Assembly: GCF_000090795.2 (NCBI RefSeq)
Contig: NW_003546337.1
Coordinates: 229,548-250,932, forward strand
Source of the DNA: Amphimedon queenslandica
Taxonomy: Eukaryota; Porifera; Demospongiae; Haplosclerida; Niphatidae
DNA length: 21,385 nucleotides
Direction of reading: 5' to 3'
In this document: one piece after another, positions 1 to 9,107 of the stretch
How positions within the stretch are numbered: the first letter of the stretch is position 1
Layout: every line of letters begins with the position of its first letter
Translations under genes and position numbers: made by a program
Notes under the pieces: generated by a model
Told to the model about the DNA's origin: nothing
Databases searched by the model: none
The model's input: only the letters and a program-made list of their open reading frames with translations

Positions 1-566
1 CTCTGGATGCTCTAGCTGATGCTATATCTATTGGAACACTGATGGCCTTTAGTTTAGTGTGTGCTGGTGTCATGGTATTGAGGTACACAGGAGGGAAACG
101 TGATTACATTCCAATATCACTCATCATTGCATTTACGTGTGTCACCTTTATGTCAGCCATGTTCTTCACTCACAGCCTTCCTCTACCAGTTCCTATTGTA
201 TTTGGTGGAGTTGCTTTCCTTTTATTCATTGCTCTCTGTTTCATGAAGACCTACAACACTCCAACTACATTCAAGTGTCCTCTGTTACCTCTCATACCAT
301 GTCTAGGTATTGCAATCAACATGTACATGCTAGCTGGACTCAAATCTGCTGCATGGATCAGACTGGGGATATGGCTGGCCATTGGTATACTCATATATGT
401 GTTCTATGGTATTTGGAACAGCAAAATGAGGGACTATGTTCCTAAACCAAAGGCTCCTCCATCACCAGCAGTAGTTGATACACCAGACCCTTCCACTAAT
501 GGTGGTAGTACCATACCAGGACCAGAACACAGTATTAATTCTGTACTGAAATGCACAGTAAACTGA
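1..566 (+). CDS. SLC7A: Cationic amino acid transporter (SLC7A CAT family), 3' terminal coding part
   Basis: This is the C-terminal end of a plasma-membrane transporter for arginine, lysine and related amino acids. The frame is open from base 3 and ends at TGA 564-566. The first visible residues, LDALADAISIGTLMAFSLV, match the CAT signature around the helix before the family's cytoplasmic loop. About four more hydrophobic helices follow. The segment FKCPLLPLIPCLGIAINMYM, then WIRLGIWLAIGILIYVFYGIW, is the typical CAT-C domain. The tail is hydrophilic and rich in proline and serine (KPKAPPSPAVV). The loop between LRY and the next helix is much shorter than in vertebrate CATs. The ATG at 42 is internal, not the start: homology continues upstream of it to the window edge. 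No intron is visible in this part. Which CAT paralogue it is cannot be decided from the C-terminus. Confidence 0.9.
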   Translation, partial: LDALADAISIGTLMAFSLVCAGVMVLRYTGGKRDYIPISLIIAFTCVTFMSAMFFTHSLPLPVPIVFGGVAFLLFIALCFMKTYNTPTTFKCPLLPLIPCLGIAINMYMLAGLKSAAWIRLGIWLAIGILIYVFYGIWNSKMRDYVPKPKAPPSPAVVDTPDPSTNGGSTIPGPEHSINSVLKCTVN

Positions 567-638
567 TGAGTTTATAATTAAGTTAGTTTTATGTATTGCT
601 TGATATTATCATGATGAAAAACTATGTTATGCTGCTTC

Positions 639-678
<40 letters not shown>

Positions 679-873
679 TTTTTGCTCTTATGTGTGCTGT
701 GTAATTGTAATGAAATACAAAAATTATTATTTTTCTAATTTTGTTGGTTTTTGTAGGATAATAATAATTATTGTTATTATTAACTGGAAGTGTTAAGTCA
801 AAATATATCAGTGCATAGAAGTCTCGTTACTAATTATAGTAACAGCAGTCTTTGTTACTAATTATAGTAACAG
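567..873. other. Intergenic region between convergent 3' ends
   Basis: This 307-bp stretch separates the stop codons of the SLC7A gene (+) and the RCOR gene (-), so both 3' UTRs must lie in or across it. It holds an (ATT)n microsatellite at about 640-676 and two copies of a small hairpin next to the RCOR stop. No clear AATAAA serves the + gene. On the minus strand an AATAAA (read as tttatt on +) sits at the start of the ATT tract near 640. With so little space, the two transcripts may overlap antisense at their 3' ends (inference). Confidence 0.6.
826..873. repeat. Two direct copies of a small hairpin motif
   Basis: GTTACTAATTATAGTAACAG occurs at 826-845 and again at 854-873, 28 bp apart. 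Each copy has 7-bp arms (GTTACTA/TAGTAAC) around ATTA and can fold into a stem-loop. The second copy abuts the RCOR stop codon, so both would be in the RCOR 3' UTR. A related inverted pair, TAGTAACG/CGTTACTA, lies at about 19256-19280. Confidence 0.7.
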
Positions 874-2115
874 TCACAAATATTCATCCTCCTCCTCCTC
901 CTCCTCCTGATACTGTATGATCCTTGGTCTCTTCAGATCATTTTGATACTCATCCGTCGGCTCATTGCTGCCTCTACTGCTGAGGGTATCTCCTCTCATG
1001 AGGTTGGTAATGGAGTAAAGATCATGTCCTCCATATTGCTGCTGCTCCTGTCCTCCAGTACCATTACCTCCCACTTGCTCAGACCTCAGCTGCTCCTGTT
1101 GATTTAAAGAGAGTATTAACTAGGAACTGCAGTGACTGCTAATGTACTGTGGTACATGTCAATGAACATGTATACTAGCGGTACTGTGGTACTATAAAGG
1201 CCTTTTCACACTGGCACAGTTTTCAAAGCGCTTTGATGCGCTTTGTTGATACAGCTGAAATAATGTGCATTGATCGTGTTCACACTAGCAGCTGAATTGT
1301 GTATCATTTTGTGTTCTTGTTGCCATTGGTTTACATTGGTCGAAGCGCATCACTTCACATCAATCCACCTCTGGAGGTGAAGTGAGACTGATGCGCATCA
1401 ATGCGCATTAATTGAAAACCACTCTAGTGTGAACACGATTAATGCGCATCAATGCGCATTACTTGTGCCAGTGTGAAAAGGCCATTATTAAAATAACAAT
1501 GGGTATGTTTTCGTGATGTACATGTACATACACACATGTATATATATGTACACGTACGTCCCTTAAACTTTCAATAAGGAAAAGTGCGGTACACTACTAA
1601 TTTAATTTGTACTTACAGCTGCATGACGACTGTAGCGGGAAACTTTGTGACCCTAGTAATAATAATAATAATTAATAATATTAATAATAATTAATTGTAT
1701 TAATAATTGTTACTAACATGTTTCAGTTCATACTCTGCAATGCGTCTCGGGAGGTTCAGTTTGTGCTTGTAGTTAGTGAAGAAGTTCCGACACTGAGAAA
1801 CTGTCTTACCATTGAGGGCACTGCTTAGGGCTTCAACATTCTTACCGTGTTCAGCTATTACTGGAATAGAGAGAGAGAGGGAGGGAGGGAGGGGGGGAGA
1901 GAGAGAGAGAGAGAGGGAGGGAGGGAGGGAGAGAGAGAGAGGGAGGGGAGAGAGGGAGGGGGAGAGAGAGAGGGAGGGGAGAGAGAGAGTTTACAACATT
2001 AAACATTTAATTCTACTTTACTTTCTAAAGCAATACTGATCTCATCATCTGACCACCTGGTGGGACCTCCTAACTTCTGAGAATACTAACAATAATAATA
2101 ATAATAATAATAATA

Positions 2116-2214
<99 letters not shown>

Positions 2215-4589
2215 ATAATAATGCTCAATAATTAATTTATAAACACTACAATGTGCTTACATGTGAAACTGTCATTAATTATTATCATTAAAATTACTAA
2301 TGGGATTTACTGACATTTACTGGCCTCAGTAATTCAATATCAGGATCAGCACTGTTGATTTCATCACGTAACTCCAATAACTCCTGTTTATTAGTTTGAA
2401 TCTGATGACCATATATGGACGTATTACATATAGAGAGGGGAGAGAGAGAAAGAAAGAGGGAGGATAATCTCAAAGTCCATTAGTAATAGTTTCTTGCTTT
2501 CTCTTTTAATTCCAGTATGTCTTTATCCAGCTGCTTCAGTACAAAGTTCCCTCCTTCACTGGCTAATGAGGACAGCTCACCAGTTGACATGTATATACCC
2601 TAAGGAATGATGTAGTCATTGTTAAATCTCTAAAAAAATTTGAGAGACTACTAATCTAACTAAAAATGGTAGACTTAAGGAGGCCTAGAGCTAAATATGA
2701 GAGACCAAAAGCTGAAGATTTGAAGAGACCTAGACCAAATATGGGAGACCAAAAGTCTCCTAAACTCCCTCTAGATCTAACAGTGGTCATACACACATCA
2801 TAGTGCTAATACTGACCTTACCATTATCATAAAACTGATTATAAATAAACTGAACTTCACCAATAAACATAAACTAAAAACTACAAGTACTAATTTTAGT
2901 GACATTAAGCGAGTGATCCTTAAAAACAATAAATTAAAGTGACACAAGGATTGATAGCGCCTGTAAATATTTGTATTTTAATAAAATAAAACATAACTGT
3001 AATCATATTTACATTGAACATAATTACACTGTTTACTACTCAGGCCAATCTTTAGTAAATAATTTGAACTAATACAATAACAACTGGTATAACATTTCAC
3101 ACACACATTAAGCTATACTGTACATGTACATGTACATACATGTACACGTCGTCCAGCCTGTCTTGAGGTAATGTAATACCTGAGGGCTGAGATATCTGCT
3201 TGAGGTGAAGCTGAGGGCAGATATCAAGGGACTCAGGTATATGGCCCATACAGTTTTGGAGCAATTTTAAAAATTCATAAAAAAATCCAAATTTGATTGG
3301 AATCAACTCAAACTTAAAACACAACATAAGAACATGTATATGTATCAGGAAACGTAATAAAATTGAGGAATTTTTTCTTTTCAATTTTTGGTGAAATTTG
3401 GCCAAAATCCCTGTACTATAGTACAGGGACTTTGACCCGATTTTGGAGCAACTTTAAAAATTCGTAAAAAATCTAAATTTGATTGGAATCAGCTCAAACT
3501 TGAAACACAACTTAAAAACATGTATATGCATTAGGAAAAATTATAAAAATAGAAAAGTCTCTCCTTTTCATTTTTGGTGAAATTTGGCCAAAGGCCCTGT
3601 ACTATAGCCCATGGTTTTTTTCTCCAAATATGGAATAACTTTGCATAATCCAATGGTGTATGTACATGTACATTTAGATAATAGTATGTATTATTGTATT
3701 GTGTGACATATTGATACCTTTGGCAGCTGCTTTCCTTTGCCCACTAACTGTACAGGAGGCATAATAGGAGGGACTTCAGATCTTGTTGATCCAGAATTGA
3801 TACTTTCATCATCTTCATTGCTAGGAGGGAGGCCATTACTACAGTAGAAGAGAGAGAGAGAGAGAGAGAGAAAGAATTAATAATGATGTACATGCATAAT
3901 GAAGACCTTTATGATAATGACACCTTTATAATGAGGACACCTTTATAATGAGGGCATTTTGTATTGTCCCAATTGGAACAAAGCTATACAAAAGTACCTC
4001 TGAAATGAGGTCAGCTCTGTATTAAGGACAGGTAGTACATTCCAAAGACAATAGAGAGTCGATAACAAAGAAGACAACACAGAAATACTATATCATTTTA
4101 CAACAACATGATGAAATGTCTAATTAGATTTATCGCTAGCTGGAATAGTAACCTAAATTTCTAAGACATCAGGTGGGAGCACCATAATTATAGTAACAAA
4201 GACACACGGTAGTATATAGTACTACACTCATCAATCGTATGGTACATGTACATGTATTGCTAGTGTAGGATTTCATTAAGTGGGATATTGCTTCCTAACT
4301 ACTACTTCTCCCTACACTAGAGGAGGAAGAGCTTACTATCATACATGTACAGTGTAGCCTCTATAATAAGGACACCTTTATAGTAAGTAAGGTCACCTTT
4401 ATCATAATGACACCTTTATAATGAGGGCATTTTGTAATGTTCCAATTAGGTACAAACCCTATTGCTTCCATTACCTTAATTTCTTTCCATTTCTTCTGGA
4501 GTGCTTGTCCAAAAGTGAATACTGAGAATAAGCTCTCTTCCATAGATAATAATACTTCACCAACGTACTAACTGGTTTATCCGGCAACT

Positions 4590-4621
<32 letters not shown>

Positions 4622-6192
4622 TAATAATAACAAAACTATATATATTTACCATGGAGCGTATTCTTTGAAAATTCTTTCCGTGACATCTAAAAGCTTGTTC
4701 AAACACGACCTTATCCTCCATACTCCAGTCCTCTGAATAGAACAATTTGTACATTTAACCAACATAAAGGGAAATGTGTGTGGGGGCGTGTGGTTGTACA
4801 AATTGATGTTGTTATTATCGCTAAAAGTGTACGTCGTGTTTGGTTGCGGTTACTTGTCTGTGTATATGAGTCTTCATCACTTTGTAACTTGTAAATACGC
4901 ACATATGCATGTTTGTTTTCTGTTTAAGACTGTTTATCTGTTAATTATTTTAAGCATGAACAATTCTCTCTCTCTCCCTCTCTCTCTCTCCCTCTCTCTC
5001 TTACCTTGTAGAGGACAAAAGTTAGGTAGATCAGCTACTGACTGCTCAATATCGTAACCATGGTAATATAACATTCCTAATGCCTGATCAATGTTATAGC
5101 TGTACTGATCCTTGGCGATCTTTAGATAACCATCAACTGCATAAATAAAAACAATGACATTACATCATCAATTAGTGGAAGGTGATAAGAACATGTAGCG
5201 CTGAATGATGGAGTGATAAAAAAATTAGCGCCAAAGATCGTCACGGCTGATAAAACGAGGCGAAATTATCGTTGTAATAAATTAACGATAGCATAATTTG
5301 ATTTCAAGACATCTTTGCACGCACACACACACTCACATCATGACTGGCAGTTGCTATAAACTGTCGGTACATTTATTACATTATGGTTTAAGATCAGGTC
5401 AAACAGAGACAGTAAGAGTGTGACCAGAAGGACATACACAATGAATTAAACTATAAATGACTCAAAGTTGCTTTTGTGAAAGTGTCCGTTAAAAGGAATA
5501 GAGTTTAATCAAGTTTATGAATTAACGATGATAACAACAATTAATAATTATCCTTGCTTTGTTTATAATAATTGGCATATTATCAAACAACTCCAACCAA
5601 CTAAAATGAACCATATACTTCTCTGCATCTTCCTATAACTGCTTTATGTATGGTAATGGGTCCACAATGATTTTGGTATGCTTATAAAATAGACTGTAAT
5701 CCAAATTATATGAAAAAGTAGCTACTGTAGATACTAATATCAAGTAATATTGAAATTTGTTCAGTAGTATTATTCTTAGCTAAAGGTATTAAAGATTTCT
5801 ACTTAGAATACAATAAAGACACAGACACTAGTACACATTATACTATGTATAAACACACACTTTCATTATCGCTAAGAAGAGAGGTGGGTTTCCATAACAG
5901 CAATGACCCAGGACTGGTAGAATCCTCACCTGCACAAAGAATAGAGGCTAATTATAAAGTAATAGACTGTTTACCATCAGTTGTATACTCGGGAACATCA
6001 GCTTGGTATTCGATACCTACACGCATACCTGGCTCTATTGGAGGTTATGAAATTGAGTGCATTAAGATCATTAATGTATGATTAGAGTTGTTCTATTAAA
6101 TTCCTACCCTGCATATCTCCTAGTGCACCCACGGGCAGAGCTTTTAGACCAGAACTTGCCAGCAGTGTCCTCTGAACGCTCCGCGTGTTCAT
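874..6192 (-). CDS. RCOR: CoREST / REST corepressor (ELM2-SANT-SANT)
   Basis: This is a nuclear scaffold that bridges the demethylase LSD1/KDM1A and HDAC1/2 in the CoREST complex. Coding exons in transcript order: 6192-6108, 6034-5975, 5929-5861, 5136-5005, 4732-4650, 4587-4475, 3838-3718, 2599-2498, 2383-2321, 2076-2022, 1860-1718, 1652-1617, 1095-874. They total 1284 nt (427 aa) with all phases compatible. ELM2 (about residues 30-110) contains MRVGIEYQADVPEY and NIDQALGMLYYHGYDIEQS. SANT1 (about 116-163) contains DWSMEDKVVFEQAFRCHGKN and LVKYYYLWKRAYS. The LSD1-binding linker (about 220-276) opens LPKGIYMSTGELSSLA. SANT2 (about 280-330) contains TRWSDDEISIAL and CRNFFTNYKHKLNLPRR. The C-terminus is acidic and is encoded by a TCC-rich microsatellite. 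The N-terminus lacks the long Ala-rich leader of vertebrate RCOR1. ATG 6192 is the least certain point, because the frame stays open to about 6318. The intron after 2498 appears to use a GC donor. Confidence 0.93.
1199..1483. mobile_element. MITE-like foldback element (285 bp)
   Basis: The ends are perfect 20-bp inverted repeats: GGCCTTTTCACACTGGCACA at 1199-1218 and its complement at 1464-1483. A second inner inverted pair (CGTGTTCACACTAG near 1275-1288, CTAGTGTGAACACG near 1424-1437) and repeated AATGCGCATC/GATGCGC motifs make most of the element fold back on itself. It contains no ORF. It lies in the RCOR intron between exons 1652-1617 and 1095-874. I see no clear target-site duplication, so the superfamily is undecided. 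Confidence 0.8.
1655..1717. repeat. AAT/ATT-rich microsatellite filling a short RCOR intron
   Basis: The 65-bp intron between RCOR exons 1860-1718 and 1652-1617 consists almost wholly of TAA/TTAA runs between its GT donor and AG acceptor. Confidence 0.7.
1863..1990. repeat. GA/GGGA microsatellite next to RCOR splice acceptor
   Basis: This is about 125 bp of nearly pure purine on + (GAGAGAGGGA units). In the RCOR transcript it reads as CT-rich and ends at the acceptor ATTCCAG before exon 1860-1718, where it can act as the polypyrimidine tract. Confidence 0.85.
2088..2223. repeat. Long AAT trinucleotide microsatellite
   Basis: About 135 bp of almost uninterrupted AAT repeats with a few AGT interruptions. 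It occupies the RCOR intron between exons 2383-2321 and 2076-2022. Confidence 0.9.
2641..2789. mobile_element. Dispersed MITE-like repeat, family C, copy 1 (truncated)
   Basis: It matches, in inverted orientation, the element at 12929-13064. Shared blocks are the end CTCTAGATCTAACAGTG near 2770-2785, the AGTCTCCTAAACTCCCTC block, and GGTAGACTTAAGGAG-like and AAATATGAGA segments. The left end lacks the matching terminal repeat, and a middle block (AAATATG(A/G)GAGACC) is duplicated. It lies in the 1118-bp RCOR intron 2600-3717. Confidence 0.7.
3153..3240. mobile_element. Palindromic MITE-like repeat, family B, truncated copy
   Basis: It begins CCAGCCTGTCTTGAGGTAAT and continues through GATATCTGCTTGAGGTGAAG to GGGACTCAGGTAT. 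This is the reverse complement of most of the complete hairpin at 11587-11721, with the right arm missing and a small deletion near the left end. It lies in the large RCOR intron immediately left of the family A array. Confidence 0.8.
3254..3611. mobile_element. Family A MITE dimer in RCOR intron
   Basis: Two head-to-tail copies of a roughly 180-bp sequence meet at CCCTGTACTATAGTACAGGG (3409-3428), a perfect palindrome made of the abutting terminal inverted repeats. The second unit (about 3421-3602) starts GTACAGGGACTTTG and ends CCAAAGGCCCTGTAC, with TA on both sides. The first unit is degraded at its left end. Both share the core GGAGCAA(C/T)TTTAAAAATTC and AACATGTATATG. Further copies are at 14833-15162 and 19055-19501. 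Confidence 0.85.
3847..3871. repeat. GA microsatellite at RCOR acceptor 3838
   Basis: This GA run reads as CT in the RCOR transcript and lies just upstream of the acceptor CTGTAG before exon 3838-3718. Confidence 0.8.
3898..4030. mobile_element. Fragment of pogo-like MITE family D
   Basis: It carries repeated GACACCTTTATAATGA(G)G units followed by GGGCATTTTGTA and a CCAATT segment, also found at 4350-4456. The end near 3995-4030 has degenerate CTCTGTATTAAGGACA. It has no coding capacity. It lies in the RCOR intron 3839-4474 together with the 4350 copy. Confidence 0.6.
4350..4456. mobile_element. Fragment of pogo-like MITE family D
   Basis: It begins CAGTGTAGCCTCTATAATAA, the same terminal repeat as the 18007-18172 element. 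It then has sub-terminal GACACCTTTATAATGAGG units and a block shared with 3898-4030. It ends just before RCOR exon 4587-4475. No opposite terminal repeat is seen, so the copy is truncated. Confidence 0.65.
4592..4632. repeat. AAC/AAT microsatellite in RCOR intron
   Basis: (CAA)n followed by (TAA)n fills most of the 62-bp intron between RCOR exons 4732-4650 and 4587-4475. Confidence 0.85.
4965..5003. repeat. CT microsatellite directly after an RCOR splice donor
   Basis: On + this is a CT/CCCT run ending in TTACC. In the RCOR transcript the donor after exon 5136-5005 reads GTAAGAGAGAGAGG, so the intron opens with a GA repeat. This is the reverse of the usual arrangement here, in which CT tracts precede acceptors. 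Confidence 0.85.
5137..5860 (-). other. RCOR intron inside the ELM2 domain (724 bp)
   Basis: This intron lies between the third exon (encoding SLLLWKPTSLLSDNE) and the fourth (encoding DGYLKIAKDQYSYN). I see no exon, RNA gene or repeat family in it. The part at about 5200-5290 has more CpG (GCGCCAAAGATCGTCACGG, CGAGGCGAAATTATCG) than the surrounding introns. Confidence 0.6.
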
Positions 6193-6630
6193 AATAATAA
6201 AATGAAAAGGAGATCTTAGTACACAATTTCGTCCACCATGTTTACAACAATAATTGCATATCCGTATATTCCGGGATATTACAAAAATATCCGGATACTT
6301 TGCGTCATTATGCATCACTTGAGCTGTGAAAATTAAAAATTATGGTCTCTTGCCAAACAGAAATGAAAAACTTTTTTAAAAACACATTCCACACAAAAGG
6401 GTAGTAGATTCATATCTTGTGTGTGAGTGGTGATAGATAGTTAAAAACAAGAGGGAGAGAAAAAGGCAGAAAAAATACAGAAACTCAAAAACTAAACACA
6501 TAATATTATAATAATAATGGGATGATTGATGATGATTATAATTTATAGTGTGTGTGAGTATAGTTTCAGAGCATAGGTGGTAGATAGACTGGAGGGGAGC
6601 TACTGTACTAGTATCATCTGGTCTTCAATC
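6193..6630. other. Intergenic region upstream of RCOR, downstream of the secreted-protein gene
   Basis: This 438-bp gap must hold the 3' end of the IGFBP/Kazal gene and the promoter and 5' UTR of RCOR, both on the minus strand. The RCOR frame stays open leftward of the chosen ATG to about 6318, so a longer RCOR N-terminus is possible. There is no TATA box or canonical AATAAA that I would defend. Confidence 0.5.
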
Positions 6631-8647
6631 TTAAGCTCCTTCTGGAGGAGCAGGAGAAGTTGAAGGTGACTTTACAGCTGCAGCAGTATCAGGATTGGTA
6701 GAACGGGTAACACAAGCAGGTTTGTCAGTTTTAGTGTCATAGTACAGCTTTATAGGAGGACTATTCTCATTAAAAAATGTAAGACATGCAGCAATAGTTC
6801 GAGTTGGACACAACTCTTCTACAAGAAAGAGAGAGAGAAAGAGAGTGCGTTAATGTAATATAAGATGAGTTCATTATAAACAATTAGGTTAATAAAGCAG
6901 TGATGAGGACATCAACAACAATACATGATCAAAGAGACCCGTTAGACAGTCTGATTACTGGCAGCACCCATACATGTCCTTCACAACGACCGCAGAATGA
7001 TGAGATATTCTCTCAACATTTCATTGCGGTTACCGGCTTGTCACACAAAGTCTTCATCAAACCGGAATTTACAAAAGATACGTGTCATACCTTTATACAT
7101 AGAATACAACCGGAGGCATTGCATGTGCATTGCATGCTGACAAAACAGACTGGTCTATTCACAATAACAAAAGCCCTTTAAGATCCTTAGAGATCCTTTG
7201 AGCATATTGTGTCACTATACACGACACTAAAAACAAGTCCTTTTGGCAAAGCCTTACAAAGAGAGTCACTATGCATTCTTAGAAAAGATTTGTAGTTAAG
7301 GCTGGGACAAAAATCTTTTTTTTTGAGGCATACTAACTCTGCAAAAAACTTTAATCCAAATGGTATGCATGTCTCCTTATCCTATATCTGAATTGTAGCA
7401 ATAAGAGACATTGCAAGGCTTGAAACTATCATAATGTACTTACAAAATGATCATTATATACTAATAGTGCATAACACTTCATGCATCATAAAATACTCGA
7501 CCCTGCAGCTAGGGGGACAGGATGTGTTGTAAGTTTGTAAAGTTTCCTCTCACACTACCTTGCCAAGTTTAAATTAGTGATAATGGATGCACCTAACCAC
7601 AGCTACAGCTCAGTCATGCAATATCCATGGCTACCATGCTCATCAACAATTCCTTTCAGGCTCCCATTTACAATGCAAGTGTAAAATATGCTAAAAGCTC
7701 ATAAACATGGTACACCTCACCAAAATTTTGCATGCATTATCATACATACCTGCAGTTGGTGGAGGCCCACAGACACCAGTAGTATTTTTCTTTATCCTAG
7801 TAATCTCAGGAGTTGAAATATTCCGGAAACAATTAGCTTTGTATAAGAAACACTTGTTGGGATACCAGTGACCATCACTGCCACAAGTTAGTGTCTTGCT
7901 GGACATTGTGCGTTCACAACAGTTCTTTTCTCTACAGGCAAGCCTTGCATCAGCAGCTATTAATAACAATGAAGAAATGAAATGTAAATAATGCATATAT
8001 TATTACCATACACCAACAAACTATATGTAGTTTTAAGATCAAATACAATAATGAGACACTTGGGATCATGTGCTAGAAAATAGCAAAGGAATAATTTGCA
8101 GAGCACGGCAGACTTTACAAAAGACTGTTTTATGTCAAAAGTGCAGTGTCTAAACTAATGCTACAATACCATGATGATTAATGTTGCACATGCACAATCA
8201 GCTATATGATCTATAGTACTTACGTATGCATTTTCCAGTAGGAGCATCTTGTTGTCCATCAGGTCCCATTTTTCTAATGAAATCACTTCTGCTCAATATT
8301 TCATGTAAACATTCATGTCCATTTTCACAACGTCCATGTTTGTAGAGCCAACCTCCACATATGCCTCGTGGTTGCTTTGGACACACTCTGCAGCAACTAA
8401 ATGTATCAAGAACAAGATCAGTAGCATTTGAGACATTACTGCAGCCTGGAATGGCTGTTAAGCTGCTTGATTTAATACAGTTTTTATCTTTGACTGCATA
8501 GTAGTCACACAAATCTTTCTTTGGTACCCCAGAGTTCAACAAGGCCCCATAATCCACCTTTACAGAGTAAGGATCCGGCGACACTTCAGCTTCAATAATA
8601 CCGAGAAGAAATGAAGCGAGAGTAACTGCAGCGAATAGGAGATGCAT
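6631..8647 (-). CDS. Secreted cysteine-rich protein with IGFBP-like and Kazal-like domains
   Basis: Exons 8647-8224, 7956-7750 and 6818-6631 give 819 nt (272 aa) with matching phases (1, then 1). The first residues, MHLLFAAVTLASFLLGIIEA, are a clear signal peptide. Residues 47-137 are rich in cysteine. FSCCRVCPKQPRGICGGWLY, HGRCENGHEC and TGKC follow the C-terminal half of an IGFBP N-terminal domain. Exon 2 (about 143-210) carries a Kazal/follistatin-type motif, TCGSDGHWYPNKCFLYKANC. Exon 3 adds CPTRTIAACLTFF, one more cysteine and a Pro/Ser/Ala-rich tail ending PAPPEGA. The IGFBP-then-Kazal order recalls IGFBP7 and KAZALD1, but the Ig domain of those proteins is not recognisable. Its role may be growth-factor or matrix binding, or protease inhibition; this is inference, and no orthologue can be named. 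A TATA box lies 63 bp before the ATG. Confidence 0.85.
6819..7749 (-). other. Intron 2 of the IGFBP/Kazal gene (931 bp)
   Basis: This is the largest intron of this gene. A GA run at about 6824-6845 (CT in the transcript) forms the polypyrimidine tract of the acceptor before exon 6818-6631. An open + frame at 6900-7181 shows no recognisable domain or splice context. Nothing else is identified. Confidence 0.6.
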
Positions 8648-9107
8648 TCTGCTCTAGCTGTGGGCCTATTAGAGTTCTTTGACGAAGACCACACCAAAGT
8701 CTGCGTGTTCTTTTATACTCACGCGCGAGGAGGCCATTTCAATGCAGCAGGCCAGTCAGCTCCTTTCTTCCTGCCACTGAATCCATGGCAGTCAAGCCTG
8801 GGCAAACAAAATAATTAGAAATGCAGGTCGCCTGACAAACCACATCCTTTATCCTCATTTAGAGCAGGACATTTTTAAAAAGGGGCTAATATCACCCCTG
8901 GACACATAAAAACACACTACCATGCAGCCTGGTACCATTTTAGCACTTGCAGGTCCTGGCAGGCCATCAATGGTTCGGTCACGTAGAGCTACGAAGTTCA
9001 TTGCAATGTATCTAAACATTCAAAATAACAGGCTTAAAATAATAATAACAATAAATAGATAATCAAAGCTGTGAGAGAGAGAGTATGAAGGACAGAGTCC
9101 ACTCAGT
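8648..9107. other. Intergenic region: ERLEC1 3' end and IGFBP/Kazal promoter
   Basis: This 460-bp gap lies between the ERLEC1 stop and the IGFBP/Kazal start, both on the minus strand. It contains the TATA box at 8710-8717 and the CpG cluster TCACGCGCGAGG just upstream of it in transcript sense. No convincing polyadenylation hexamer for ERLEC1 is seen. Confidence 0.6.
8710..8717 (-). promoter_or_regulatory. TATA box of the IGFBP/Kazal gene
   Basis: On the minus strand this reads TATAAAAG, in GAGTATAAAAGAACACG, 63 bp upstream of the ATG. Normal TATA-to-start spacing would put transcription initiation near 8680-8690 and give a short 5' UTR of about 40 nt. It is the only consensus TATA box I find in front of a gene here. 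Confidence 0.65.

Noticed and set aside
596-796. Open + frame rich in tyrosine
   Set aside because: It is the translation of the ATT/TAT microsatellite in the intergenic region, with no homology or gene context.
1812-2039. Open + frame of Arg/Glu/Gly repeats
   Set aside because: It is the GA microsatellite read as codons, antisense to RCOR exon 1860-1718.
2818-2830. Possible 13-bp RCOR exon flanked by AG and GTAAGG
   Set aside because: Exon 3838-3718 joins 2599-2498 directly in phase 0 and gives the conserved LPKGIYMS; adding 13 bp would break the frame.
3097-3405. Open minus frame of 102 codons
   Set aside because: It runs through a family B fragment and a family A MITE inside an RCOR intron, without protein-like composition.
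6900-7181. Open + frame of 93 codons within the IGFBP/Kazal intron
   Set aside because: No recognisable domain, no splice partners, antisense to the gene; probably chance.
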